Assembly: GCA_026005175.1 (NCBI GenBank)
Contig: BPKO01000001.1
Span: 62,001 to 126,000 of the forward strand
From: Candidatus Tectimicrobiota bacterium
Lineage (GTDB): Bacteria; Tectomicrobia; Entotheonellia; Entotheonellales; Entotheonellaceae
Length of the DNA stretch: 64,000 bases
Reading direction: 5' to 3'
A program made the position numbers and the translations under genes. Shown here piece after piece: positions 37,131-48,487 of the stretch; the stretch's first letter is position 1, and each line of letters begins with the position of its first letter. The notes below the pieces were generated by a model that was not told where the DNA came from, searched no databases, and worked only from the letters and a program-made list of their open reading frames with translations.

Positions 37131-38617
37131 ACGAGGGCCTCCAGGCGCCGCAAGTCCAGCCCCGCCGCCACCCAGTCGGCGAGGGCGTCGAGCCGTGCCG
37201 TTACGTCGACCTCGGCGGCGGCCGCCCTGCCCTTCCAGCCCAGGGAGGCCAGCCAGGCGCGGCGCAGGCCGGGGTTGGCAAACAGCCCGTGCAGGTAACA
37301 CCCCCAGATGCGGCCGGTGGCGTCGGTGGCGCCGTCGGCAATGGGCGCCGCGGCGCCCGCGCGGTGCACCTTGAGCCAGGGCCGGGGGCTGGCGGTGCGC
37401 CCCATGTGGATCTCGTACCCGCTTACTTCCTGCCCGCGCAGCGCGGCCAGCCAGCCCGGACCGCCGCACACCTGCGCCCGCACTTGGTAGGTGGCCTTGT
37501 CGCCGGCAAACTGCGTGCACACCGGCAGCAATCCCAGGCCCACCACGCTGGGCCGCGGCGATTCCACCCCAGCGGGGTCGTCGAGGCGCTCTCCCAGCAT
37601 CTGGTAGCCACCGCAGATCCCCACCACGGCGGTGCCGCTGCGTGCCAGATGCACGATGGCCCGCGCCAGGCCCTGGCGGCGCAGCCAGAGCAGGTCGGCC
37701 ACGGTGCTCTTGGTGCCGGGCAGGAGGACGGCGTGGGGCTGCCCCAGGGCGGCGCACGTGCGCACGTAGCGCAGGCGCACCCCGTCCTCGGCGGCTAGGG
37801 GAGTAAAGTCGTCAAAGTTGGCAATGTGCGGCAGCTGTATCACGGCAAGGTCGAGGGCTGCCGGGCCGGCGGGCGCAGGAGGCGGGGGCGTCTCCAGCGC
37901 CACGGCATCTTCTTCGGGAAGCCCCAGGTCGCCGAGCCAGGGCAGCACGCCCAGCACCGGCAAGGCGCTGGCCGCTTCGAGCTGCCGCACCCCTTCGGCA
38001 AAGAGCGCGGGGTCGCCGCGGAACTTGTTGACCACCAGGGCGCGCACCAGGGCCCGCTCCGCCGGCGGCAAAAGCCACAGGGTGCCCAGCAGCTGCGCAA
38101 AAATGCCGCCGCGGTCGATGTCGCCCACCAGCAGCACCGGCGCCTGGGCGTAGCGGGCCACCGCCATGTTGGCCAGGTCACTGGCCCGCAGGTTGAGCTC
38201 GGCCGGGCTGCCCGCGCCTTCGATGAGCACCAGCTCGTAGCGGGCGCGCAGCGCGTCGAGGGCGGCCGTCACCGTGGCCCACAGCGCCGCCTTGTGCTGC
38301 GCGTAAGCGCCGGCGCTCAGGGTGCGCCAGGGACGGCCCATGACCACCACCTGGGCGCGGGCGTCGCCTTCGGGCTTGAGCAGGATGGGGTTCATCTCTG
38401 CGCTGGGCGCCACCCCCGCGGCCAGGGCCTGCAGGGCTTGGGCGCGCCCGATCTCGGCGCCGTCGGCACAAACGGCGGCGTTGTTGGACATGTTCTGCGC
38501 CTTGAACGGCGCCACGCGCACCCCGCGGCGGGCAAAGTAGCGGCACAAGGCCGCCACCAGAAGGCTCTTGCCCACCGAGGAGCTGCTGCCCTGCACCATC
38601 AGCGCTCTAGCGGCCAT
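37118..38617 (-). CDS. cobQ: Adenosylcobyric acid synthase
   Basis: A 499-residue CobQ/CbiP. The N-terminal dethiobiotin-synthetase-like P-loop is VQGSSSSVGKSLL, followed by FKAQNMSNNA. The C-terminal class I glutaminase domain has the Cys in GICGGYQMLG and His in GCYLHGLF. It amidates four side chains of the corrin ring using glutamine and ATP. ATG 38617 overlaps the upstream cobC stop by 11 bases. A longer upstream reading adds only non-family residues. Confidence 0.94.
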   Translation of the reverse strand: MAARALMVQGSSSSVGKSLLVAALCRYFARRGVRVAPFKAQNMSNNAAVCADGAEIGRAQALQALAAGVAPSAEMNPILLKPEGDARAQVVVMGRPWRTLSAGAYAQHKAALWATVTAALDALRARYELVLIEGAGSPAELNLRASDLANMAVARYAQAPVLLVGDIDRGGIFAQLLGTLWLLPPAERALVRALVVNKFRGDPALFAEGVRQLEAASALPVLGVLPWLGDLGLPEEDAVALETPPPPAPAGPAALDLAVIQLPHIANFDDFTPLAAEDGVRLRYVRTCAALGQPHAVLLPGTKSTVADLLWLRRQGLARAIVHLARSGTAVVGICGGYQMLGERLDDPAGVESPRPSVVGLGLLPVCTQFAGDKATYQVRAQVCGGPGWLAALRGQEVSGYEIHMGRTASPRPWLKVHRAGAAAPIADGATDATGRIWGCYLHGLFANPGLRRAWLASLGWKGRAAAAEVDVTARLDALADWVAAGLDLRRLEALVWGS

Positions 38618-39707
38618 GGCATACTCCGCTTTGCCCGTAGGCTTGCAGCGCGGCCAGCAGCCGGGCGTTGTCAGCCGGTGTGCGGGTGGCAATGCGAATA
38701 TAAGCTGGCAGGCCGAAAGAGGTGCAGTCGCGTACCAGGATCCCCTGGCGCAACAAGGCCTGCCGGCAGCGGCGCGCGTTTCCCATCGGCACCAGAAAAA
38801 AGTGGGTGGCCGAAGGCAACGGCGCCAGACCCAGGGCTTGCAACCCGCGCACCAGCTCCCCCTTGGCCTGCGCCAGGCGTGCCAGACACGTCCTCAGGTG
38901 TTGCTGATCGGACAGCGCCGCTCGCCCCGCGGCCTGGGCCAGGGCATTGACGCTCCATGGCGGTTGTGCTTTGGCCAGCGCCTGCACGACAGGCTCGGGG
39001 CCCAGGGCATAGCCCAGGCGCAGGCCGGCCAGCGCATAGGCTTTGGTCATCGAGTGCAGCGCCAGCACGTTAGCCAGCCGCAAGGTGTGCACCGAGGCGG
39101 CGCCTGCCACGAAAGGCAAATAGGCCTCGTCGACCACAAAAAGGCTCTGGGGAAAGGCGCCGGCCCAGGCAGCAATCGTCTCGCATGGAAGATAAGTGCC
39201 GGTAGGGTTGTTGGGGTTGCACACAAAGACCAGACGCGGCGAGGTGCGGTGCAGCTCTTGCGCCACGGCCTGCGGGTCTACGTGGAACGCCGCCGGCGCG
39301 GCGGTGTACCCTTGTACCCGGGCGCCCAGCAGCCGTGCCACGCGTTCGTACTCGCCAAACGTTGGCCCCAGGATGTATACGGCGTCGCCGGGCCGCAGGA
39401 AAGCCAGCGCCGCCAGCCACAGCAGCTCGGCGCTGCCATTGCCCACGAGGATCTGTGACGGGGGCACGTCGAGGTGCTGCGCCAGTTCCCGCCGCAGCGC
39501 CAGGGCCTGACGATCGGGGTAGCGCTCCAGGGCTACGGTAGCCAAAGCCGCACGCACCCGGGGAGAGGGCCCGTACGGATTGCCGTTGACGCTAAAGTCC
39601 AGGACGGCCTCCGGGGCCAGCCCGAGCCGCTCGAGCTCGGCAAAGTCGAGGGCGCCATGGACGACGTCGGGAACCTCGAGCAGTTCGGGACGGGGTTCTG
39701 GCGCCAT
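38607..39707 (-). CDS. cobC: Threonine-phosphate decarboxylase-like aminotransferase (CobC/CobD type)
   Basis: A 366-residue fold-type I PLP enzyme of the HisC-like group. Features include the N-terminal LDFSVNGNPYGPSP, VCNPNNPTGTYLP, the VVDEAYLPF loop and the PLP Lys in HSMTKAYALAGLR. In B12 operons such proteins decarboxylate L-threonine phosphate to give aminopropanol phosphate for the nucleotide loop. The operon position between cobD and cobQ supports this over histidinol-phosphate aminotransferase. ATG 39707 is 17 bases after the cobD stop. Confidence 0.9.
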   Translation of the reverse strand: MAPEPRPELLEVPDVVHGALDFAELERLGLAPEAVLDFSVNGNPYGPSPRVRAALATVALERYPDRQALALRRELAQHLDVPPSQILVGNGSAELLWLAALAFLRPGDAVYILGPTFGEYERVARLLGARVQGYTAAPAAFHVDPQAVAQELHRTSPRLVFVCNPNNPTGTYLPCETIAAWAGAFPQSLFVVDEAYLPFVAGAASVHTLRLANVLALHSMTKAYALAGLRLGYALGPEPVVQALAKAQPPWSVNALAQAAGRAALSDQQHLRTCLARLAQAKGELVRGLQALGLAPLPSATHFFLVPMGNARRCRQALLRQGILVRDCTSFGLPAYIRIATRTPADNARLLAALQAYGQSGVCHGR

Positions 39708-39724
39708 CGGGTTCTCCACGGGCT

Positions 39725-40654
39725 TCAGCGCCACAGGGCCAGGGCTGCCAGCAGTGCCACCCCCAGCGCCACCGTCATGTACATGAGCCGCACTGCCCTG
39801 GCAATGTCGGCCGCCACCGGCAAGGGCAGCCCGGCCCCCAGTCGGTAGTGGCCCACTTTTTCCAGTTCCCTGCCCAGGGCTCCGGCCATGGCGCTCATCG
39901 GCTGGCCGGCGTTGGGGCTTGCCGTCAGGCGCGCGTCGCGGCGCCACACCCGCCAGGCCTGGCACCCTTGCTCCCGCCCCAGCAGGGCCGCCAGCACCAG
40001 CAGCAGCGCCGTGAGGCGAGAGGGCACCAGGTTGGCCAAGTCGTCAAGCCGTGCCGCGGCTTTGCCAAGCCAGTAAAACTCGCCGTGGCGGTAGCCCAGC
40101 ATGGCGTCGGCGGTGTTGACGAAGCGGTACGCCCAGGCGGCCGGCAGGCCGCCCCACACATAGTACCACAGGGGCGCCAGGACGCCGTCGGCGGTGTTCT
40201 CGGCCACCGACTCGATGGTCGCCGCCGCCACGTGCGGCGCCGGCAGCCCGGCGGTGGGCCGGCTCACCAGGTGCCAGCCCAGCAACTGCCGGGCGCGGCA
40301 GAGCTGGCCGCCCTCCAGGGCTTGCCGCACCTGGTGGGCCGCGCGGGCCAGGCCGCGCACCGCCAGGGTGAGCTTCAAGAGCCAGGCTTCAGCAAGCCAG
40401 GCCAGCGGCCAGGGGAGCCGGCGCAGGCCGTGCTCGAGGGCCAGGGCACCGGCCACCGTCACGGCAAGGCCGGCCAGCACCAGCCCGGCGCCCCAGACCA
40501 GCAGGCCGCCGGGGCAGGAGCGCGGGGCCAGGCGGCAAGCGCCGGCCAGACCCCGCCCCAGCCAGGCCACCGGGTGGTAGCGGTTGGGCGGATCACCCAG
40601 AAGCAAATCGAGCCCCAAGGCAAGCCCCAGCACGCCCGCAGCCGCCAGCGCCAT
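39725..40654 (-). CDS. cobD: Adenosylcobinamide-phosphate synthase
   Basis: A 309-residue integral membrane protein of the CobD/CbiB family. The N-terminus LDLLLGDPPNRYHPVAWLGR is the family hallmark, and the later SVAENTADGVLAPLWYY and RHGEFYWLGKAAARLDD motifs are intact. It joins aminopropanol (phosphate) to adenosylcobyric acid at the inner membrane. It lies 3 bases from cbiZ and is part of the riboswitch-controlled operon. The name follows the CobD/CbiB usage for the synthase, not the Salmonella decarboxylase. Confidence 0.94.
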   Translation of the reverse strand: MALAAAGVLGLALGLDLLLGDPPNRYHPVAWLGRGLAGACRLAPRSCPGGLLVWGAGLVLAGLAVTVAGALALEHGLRRLPWPLAWLAEAWLLKLTLAVRGLARAAHQVRQALEGGQLCRARQLLGWHLVSRPTAGLPAPHVAAATIESVAENTADGVLAPLWYYVWGGLPAAWAYRFVNTADAMLGYRHGEFYWLGKAAARLDDLANLVPSRLTALLLVLAALLGREQGCQAWRVWRRDARLTASPNAGQPMSAMAGALGRELEKVGHYRLGAGLPLPVAADIARAVRLMYMTVALGVALLAALALWR

Positions 40655-40657
40655 GGC

Positions 40658-41299
40658 TCACCCCAGTGCCTCGTGCAGGGCCGTGCGCACGCAGCGGCCG
40701 ATCAGCCAGCCCAGCTGCGTCGCCGCGCCAGCATAGGGAAGCGGCCGGCCACGGCGCGTGCAGGCCACGACCACGGCGTCGGTAGAGGTGCCGGTGGCCG
40801 GACTCCCCTGCGGGGTGAGCACGCCGCGCTCGAGGAGCACCGCCGTCTTGGCTTCGGTGGCGGTAATCACCGCGCCAACCATGGCCGCCGGGGCGAGGTC
40901 GGCGTCGAGCAGCAGCACCACGTTGATGGTTCCCGGCAGGCCCACTGCCGGTGGGCTTACGCCCGGCGTGCTCGGATTGCTCAGCCCGGCGGTGACCACC
41001 GCGGCGGCGGTAAGGCCGTCGGCGCGCAGGGTGGCGGCGCGCGCCCGGCGCAGCGCCACCGCGGTCATCAGTCCCACAAAGGGCGTGGGAACCCCCACCG
41101 CGCGGGCAAAGGCTGCCAGGTCCGCAGCCGGGTCAGGGTGGTGGTAGTGGCGCGGCACGTGGCGGCTGAGGATGTAGCGGCTGCGGGTGAAGCCGCCGCC
41201 CACCAGGGCCGAGGACAGCACCTGCAGCGGCTGCTGGCTGTGCAGCAGCAGGGCTTCCGCAAGCCAAGTGACGCTCAGGCCGGGAAAGTCGAGCTGCAT
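40658..41299 (-). CDS. cbiZ: Adenosylcobinamide amidohydrolase
   Basis: A 213-residue CbiZ protein. Conserved segments include SSALVGGGFTRSRYILSRHVP, GLMTAVALRR, AAVVTAGLSNPSTPG, and the C-terminal ATGTSTDAVVVACT. CbiZ cuts the aminopropanol arm of salvaged cobinamides to give cobyric acid, letting the cell rebuild its own lower-ligand arm. It lies between the transporter and CobD genes with 3-base gaps on both sides, so uptake, remodelling and assembly are encoded in order. Confidence 0.92.
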   Translation of the reverse strand: MQLDFPGLSVTWLAEALLLHSQQPLQVLSSALVGGGFTRSRYILSRHVPRHYHHPDPAADLAAFARAVGVPTPFVGLMTAVALRRARAATLRADGLTAAAVVTAGLSNPSTPGVSPPAVGLPGTINVVLLLDADLAPAAMVGAVITATEAKTAVLLERGVLTPQGSPATGTSTDAVVVACTRRGRPLPYAGAATQLGWLIGRCVRTALHEALG

Positions 41300-41302
41300 G
41301 GC

Positions 41303-42141
<839 letters not shown>

Positions 42142-42142
<1 letters not shown>

Positions 42143-43158
42143 CAGCGGACTCCCAGCGCCTGGCGGCGCGTTTTGAGCAGGTAAAGAAAGAAGGGACCCC
42201 CCAGCATGGCGGTGATCAGGCCCACCGGCAGCTCTAGCGGCGCCAGGACAGTGCGCGCCACGTCGTCGGCCAGCACCAGCAGCAGCGCCCCCAGCAAGGC
42301 GCTGGCCGGGATGAGGCGGGCGTGGCCAGCCCCCACCAGCAGCCGCGCCACGTGCGGGGCAATGAGGCCCACAAAGCCGATGGTGCCCCCGGCGGCCACC
42401 GCCGCCGCAGTGGCCAGGCTGGCCGCCCCGACGACGGCGCCGCGCACCCAGCGCAGGGACAGCCCTAGGCTCTGCGCCGTCTCCTCGCCAAAGACCAGGG
42501 CGTCGAGGGGCCGCGCCAGCAGCCACAGCAGGCCGATGCCGGCCAAGAGATACGGCAGGCTGGCGCGCAGCTGCGGCCAGCCGCGCCCCGCCAGGCTGCC
42601 CAGCAGCCAGGTAAAAACGGCGTGGAGGTTGCGCTCGTTGAGCAGCACCAGCAGGGAAACCACCGCTCCCAGAAAGGTGCTCAGCGCCGCCCCGGCCAGC
42701 AGCAGGGTGGTCACCGGCGCCACGCCGCCGATTTCGGCAATGGCGTACACCAGGGCCACCGCCAGCAGCGCCCCGGCAAAGGCCGCCAGCGGCACGGGAC
42801 TAAAGCCGGCCGCGTGCCACTGCAGCCCAGCGCTGAGGGCCAGCGTGGCACCCAGGGCCGCGCCGCTAGAGGCGCCGACCACGAAGGGATCGGCCAGCGG
42901 GTTGCGGAAGAGGCCCTGCAAGGCAGCACCGGCGGCTGCCAGCCCGGCACCGATGCCGCCGGCCAGCAGCACGCGGCCGCCGCGCAAGTCGCGCACGATG
43001 GCCACCGCCATCGGCTCGGCTTGCCTCCCGCCCACCAGAGCGGCCAGCACCTCCCACAGAGGCAAGGAAACGGCACCCAGGGCCAGGCTGGCGAGCATGG
43101 CTGCCGCCAGCCCGCCCAAAAGCAGCAGGAAAAGCGTCCCGCCTCTGCCGGCGCTCAT
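42142..43158 (-). CDS. btuC: Cobalamin/corrinoid ABC transporter permease
   Basis: A 338-residue FecCD-family permease with about ten hydrophobic segments. RLPRVL-like coupling residues are diverged, but the family marker GAALQGLFRNPLADPFVVGASSGA is intact, as is IGFVGLIAPHVARLLVG. It forms the membrane channel of the B12 importer. It overlaps btuF at the start (ATGA) and btuD at the end (TGATG). Confidence 0.92.
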
Positions 43159-44165
43159 GGGCCCTGCCTCCCGGGGAAGTATTGGGGATAGAGGGCCTGC
43201 ACCACCGCTTCCAGCGCCGCCGCCAGCCGCGGGCCGGGGCGCGACACCAGGTCGCCGTCGAGCAGGTAAATGCGTCCCTGGCGCACCGCCGCCACGTGCT
43301 GCCAGCCCGGCTGCTGTGCCAGGCGACGCAGGGGCTGGCCGTGATGGTCGGGCCCCAGGATGACCTCGGGGTTGCGCCGCACCACTTCCTCGGCGCTTAC
43401 CGGCGCGTAGCGGGCCTGAAGGTCGGCAAAGATGTTGAGGCCGCCGGCCAGGGTGAGCAGCTGGCCGAGAAACGTCTGCGGCCCGGCGGTGATCAGGGGT
43501 TCGTCTTGGACGGCGTAGAAAACCCGCACCCGCTTCTCTGGCGGAATGGCGGCGACGCGTGCCTGCACGCGGGCCACGCGCTGCTGCATGGCCGCCACCA
43601 CCTGGTGGGCCTGGCGCAGCTGGCCGGTGAGGCGGCCCAGCAGCAAGGTGGTGGCGTAAACCTCCTCCACGCAGCGCGCCAGCAAGGCCGCTACCGGCAC
43701 CTGCCGGCGGGCCAGCGCCTCCACCACGGCGTACTGCAGCTCCCCGTAAGCCAGCACCAGGTCCGGCCGCAGGCTGAGGATCTTCTCGATGCTGATGCTG
43801 GCCGCCACGTAACCGCCCACCCGCGGCAGCCGCTGCACCTGCGGCGGGTAATCGTCGTAGAGGGTGACCCCGACCAGCCGCTCGCCGGCGCCAAGGGCAA
43901 ACAGCGTCTCGGTGAGCGAGGGGGCCAGCGATACCAGGCGCTGGGGCGGCGCCGGCAACGTGAGGCGCCGCCCCAGGGCGTCGCTCACCGTGAGCGGGAA
44001 AGCGACAGGAGAGAGGGCGGGGGGCGGCACGGCGGCTGTGCGGTCACACGCCGCAGCCCCCAAAGCGCAGCCAAGCAGCAGCAGCACGGCAAGCGGCACC
44101 GCCTGGCGCCACGCCGCGCCGGCGGGCAGCCTGCCACGAGAACCCTGACGAAAAGCGCGTCGCAT
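43155..44165 (-). CDS. btuF: Corrinoid-binding lipoprotein
   Basis: A 336-residue periplasmic-binding protein (BtuF/FepB fold). The N-terminus has a hydrophobic signal with possible lipobox Cys residues (LLLGC or GAAAC). Conserved parts are RLVSLAPSLTETLFALGAGERLVGVT, RVGGYVAASIEKILSLRPDLVLA and a late ILGPDHHGQPL. It delivers corrinoids to BtuC. ATG 44165 is the first Met before the signal and sits 14 bases after the riboswitch terminator, so it is the first gene of the operon. Confidence 0.9.
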   Translation of the reverse strand: MRRAFRQGSRGRLPAGAAWRQAVPLAVLLLLGCALGAAACDRTAAVPPPALSPVAFPLTVSDALGRRLTLPAPPQRLVSLAPSLTETLFALGAGERLVGVTLYDDYPPQVQRLPRVGGYVAASISIEKILSLRPDLVLAYGELQYAVVEALARRQVPVAALLARCVEEVYATTLLLGRLTGQLRQAHQVVAAMQQRVARVQARVAAIPPEKRVRVFYAVQDEPLITAGPQTFLGQLLTLAGGLNIFADLQARYAPVSAEEVVRRNPEVILGPDHHGQPLRRLAQQPGWQHVAAVRQGRIYLLDGDLVSRPGPRLAAALEAVVQALYPQYFPGRQGP

Positions 44166-44178
44166 CGGCCTGCGGACC

Positions 44179-44211
44179 AAAACAAAACCCCTTGCCCCGG
44201 AGGGCAAGGGG
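44179..44211 (-). terminator. Intrinsic terminator of the B12 riboswitch
   Basis: In the minus direction CCCCTTGCCC pairs perfectly with GGGCAAGGGG around TCCG (stem at 44188-44211), followed by TTTTGTTTT. It stands between the aptamer and btuF, so binding of B12 would favour termination. This is the expression platform. Confidence 0.88.
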
Positions 44212-44250
44212 CGGCGGTTTCTGGCTCTCACCCCCTCCACGGGGCGGTGA

Positions 44251-46011
<1,761 letters not shown>

Positions 46012-46020
46012 GGGCCGGCG

Positions 46021-47292
46021 ATGCCCCCGCGCGACCCAGCTGTCTGGCAGCGCATCCGCGACGCCGAGGCCCGCCTGCAGGCCCTGCAAGCAGAGCTGCA
46101 GCAGCTTTACCGCGAGGCCGGCGAGGAACGGCCGCCGCTGGCCGGCGTCACTATTGTCGACTTGAGCTGGGCGGTCTTTGGTCCGCTGGCCACCCAGATC
46201 CTCTCCGACATGGGCGCCGAGGTGATCAAAGTGGAGCGCCTCGCCGGCGATATTGCCCGCGAGAGCCAGAGCTTTTACGCCACCAACCGCAACAAGCAGA
46301 GCCTGGCGGTCGACCTGCAGACCCCGGAGGGACGGGAAATCGTCCTCCAGCTAGCCGAGCGGGCGCACCTCTTCGTGCAGAACTTCCGCCCCGGGGTCAT
46401 CGAGCGCCTGGGGCTTGACTACGACACGGTGCGCCAGCGCAACCCGCGCATCGTCTACTGCTCGCTGTCAGGCTTTGGCGAGGATGGGCCTTACCGCCAC
46501 CGCGGCGGCCAGGACCACATCATCCAGGGCATGTCGGGGCTGATGAGCATCATCGGCTGGCCCGACGGCCCGCCGACGTCGGCCGGCTTCTACGTGTGCG
46601 ACGTCGTGGGAGCGCACTACGCCGCCATTGCCATGCTGCTGGGCCTCTACGTGCAGCAGCAGCGCGGCATCGGCCAGAAAATCGAGCTCTCGCTGCTGGA
46701 GTGCGCCATCGCGGCGCAGGCCTTTCCCGTCACCTGGGCCTTGAACCACCCCGAAAGTCCGCCGCAGAAAGCGGGCAGCGGCCACTGGACGCGCCGCCCC
46801 CTCTACGGCGTTTACCCCACCAAAGACCTGCCGATGACCCTGGTGGCGGTGGGCAACGAGCGCTGGCCGCGGCTGACCGCCGTGCCGGGGCTAGAGGCGC
46901 TGGCTGCCGATCCCCGCTTTGCCACCCCGGAGGGCCGGCAGCAGCACGCGGCCGAGCTCGACGCCGCCCTGACGGCGCTGCTCAAGCAGCGCCCGCGCGA
47001 CGAGTGGATGAGGCTGCTGCACGAAGCGCGCCTGCTGTGCGGCCCTGTCTACACCTACGCCGAGCTCTTTGCCGACCCGCACGTGCAGCACCGCGGCCTG
47101 GTGCAGGAGCTGCCCGACGCCGAGGGCAAGCCGATGAAGCTGATTGCTTCCCCCATTCGTCTAAAGCAAACGCCGGGCCGGCTGCGCAGCGCCCCGCCGG
47201 CGCTGGGGCAGCACACCGACGCCCTCCTCACGCGGCTGGGTTACACGCCGGCGCAGATTGCGCAGCTGCGCCAGCAGCGCGTCGTCCTCTAG
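46021..47292 (+). CDS. CaiB/BaiF (family III) CoA transferase
   Basis: A 423-residue class III CoA transferase. Conserved elements are VDLSWAVFGPLATQILSDMGAEVIKVER, NKQSLAVDL, FVQNFRPGVIERLGLDY and the catalytic Asp in GGQDHIIQGMSG. The first 35 residues form an extra helical segment not usual in the family. It swaps CoA between carboxylic acids; the substrate pair is unknown. It follows ilvC closely, suggesting a joint operon, perhaps in branched-chain acid metabolism; this link is inference. Confidence 0.9.
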   Translation: MPPRDPAVWQRIRDAEARLQALQAELQQLYREAGEERPPLAGVTIVDLSWAVFGPLATQILSDMGAEVIKVERLAGDIARESQSFYATNRNKQSLAVDLQTPEGREIVLQLAERAHLFVQNFRPGVIERLGLDYDTVRQRNPRIVYCSLSGFGEDGPYRHRGGQDHIIQGMSGLMSIIGWPDGPPTSAGFYVCDVVGAHYAAIAMLLGLYVQQQRGIGQKIELSLLECAIAAQAFPVTWALNHPESPPQKAGSGHWTRRPLYGVYPTKDLPMTLVAVGNERWPRLTAVPGLEALAADPRFATPEGRQQHAAELDAALTALLKQRPRDEWMRLLHEARLLCGPVYTYAELFADPHVQHRGLVQELPDAEGKPMKLIASPIRLKQTPGRLRSAPPALGQHTDALLTRLGYTPAQIAQLRQQRVVL

Positions 47293-47301
47293 TCCCCTTC
47301 C

Positions 47302-47487
47302 CTACTCGCGCAGCAAGTAGCGAAGCAGGTAAAGGGTGAAGTTAACCACCAGGTAAATGACCAGCAAGAGGTTGATCCAGGCCATCTTGCGGTCGAAGCG
47401 GCGCATGCGCTCGCGGTAAGCCGGCGAGGCCAGCAGCAGCAGGCGGTGGATGAGATAAAGGACGAAGAGGAAAAACAGCGTGCGCAT
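47302..47487 (-). CDS. Small membrane protein
   Basis: 61 residues with two hydrophobic segments (LFFLFVLYLIHRLLLLA and INLLLVIYLVVNFTLYLLRYLL) separated by a basic Arg-rich loop. No family recognised. ATG 47487 has a GGGGAGAAG site. It lies 22 bases downstream of metF and may be the last gene of the metH-metF operon. Confidence 0.6.
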   Translation of the reverse strand: MRTLFFLFVLYLIHRLLLLASPAYRERMRRFDRKMAWINLLLVIYLVVNFTLYLLRYLLRE

Positions 47488-47509
47488 GGGGTCTTCTCCC
47501 CGCTGCGCA

Positions 47510-48478
47510 TTATAGCAGCTGTTTGAGGATGTCGCGAATGGGGGCGCGCCGGGCGGCGTAAAGGTGCAGGCTGGGGGCGCCGCCCTGGCGCAGCGCCTGG
47601 CACTGCTGCACGCACCACTGGATGCCCACCTTGCGGATGTCCTCCGGGCTGTGGCGGAAGCGCTCCACCTGGCGCACCAGCTCCGGCGGCAGCGTGCAGC
47701 CAAAGAGGGCCGGCAGCACCTCCAGGTGCCGGTAAGTGGTCAGCGGCTTGAGGCCCGGCACGATGGGCACGTGAAGGCCGGCCTGGTGCGCCCGCTCCAG
47801 GAAGCGCCAGTAGACGTCGTTGTCGAAGAACATCTGCGTCACCAGGTACTCGGCCCCCGCCTCCACTTTGACCTTGGCCCAGTGCACCTCCTCTTCCAGG
47901 GTGGCGCCGGGGTGGTGGCCTTCGGGGTAGCAGGCGGCGCCGATGCAGAAGTCAAGCGGCTGCCCCTCGCGCGCTCCCACGTAGCGTCCCTGCTTGAGAG
48001 CAGCAATCTGGCGGATGAGGGCGTCGGCGTGGCTGTACCCGCCCGGGGCAGGCGTAAAGGGCAGCGGCCGGCCGCGCGGGTCTTTGGGGGCATCGCCGCG
48101 CAGCGCCAGCACGTTGCGAATGCCCAAAAAGGCCAGCTCTACCAGATACTCCTCGGTGCTGTAGGGGGTAAAGCCGGTGCAGATGACATGAGGCACCGGC
48201 TCGACACCTTGGAACTTGTAGCGCTCGCGGATGGCGCCCGCCACCCCGGCGGTGCCCGGTTTTTTGCGCTGCGCCACGGGAAAGCGCATGCCGTGGTGCT
48301 CGACGTAGCCGACGATCTGCTCGGCGTGGTACGTGATGTCCACGTAAGCAATGCCCATGTCCACCAGGGGGTCGAGCAGGGCAAAGACGTCGGCCAGGCT
48401 CTGCCCCAGGGCCGGCGGCTCGATTTCTACTGAAATGGGTGGCTCGGCGCTGCGCGTCAGCCAGTCGATGACCTTCAT
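47510..48478 (-). CDS. metF: Methylenetetrahydrofolate reductase
   Basis: A 322-residue MTHFR-family TIM barrel. Motifs include the N-terminal SVEIEPP with the catalytic Glu, VDITYH, LALRGD(A)P, and QMFFDND. It reduces 5,10-methylene-THF to 5-methyl-THF, the methyl donor for MetH. The start is preceded by a GAGGAGG site. It follows metH by 9 bases, so donor and acceptor enzymes are co-expressed. The sequence between residues 60 and 100 is somewhat unlike the E. coli type. Confidence 0.9.
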   Translation of the reverse strand: MKVIDWLTRSAEPPISVEIEPPALGQSLADVFALLDPLVDMGIAYVDITYHAEQIVGYVEHHGMRFPVAQRKKPGTAGVAGAIRERYKFQGVEPVPHVICTGFTPYSTEEYLVELAFLGIRNVLALRGDAPKDPRGRPLPFTPAPGGYSHADALIRQIAALKQGRYVGAREGQPLDFCIGAACYPEGHHPGATLEEEVHWAKVKVEAGAEYLVTQMFFDNDVYWRFLERAHQAGLHVPIVPGLKPLTTYRHLEVLPALFGCTLPPELVRQVERFRHSPEDIRKVGIQWCVQQCQALRQGGAPSLHLYAARRAPIRDILKQLL

Positions 48479-48487
48479 GCCGCCTCC

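Noticed and set aside
38607-39707. Histidinol-phosphate aminotransferase (HisC) as an alternative for the PLP enzyme
   Set aside because: The fold is shared, but the gene is locked inside the riboswitch-controlled B12 operon, which favours threonine-phosphate decarboxylase.
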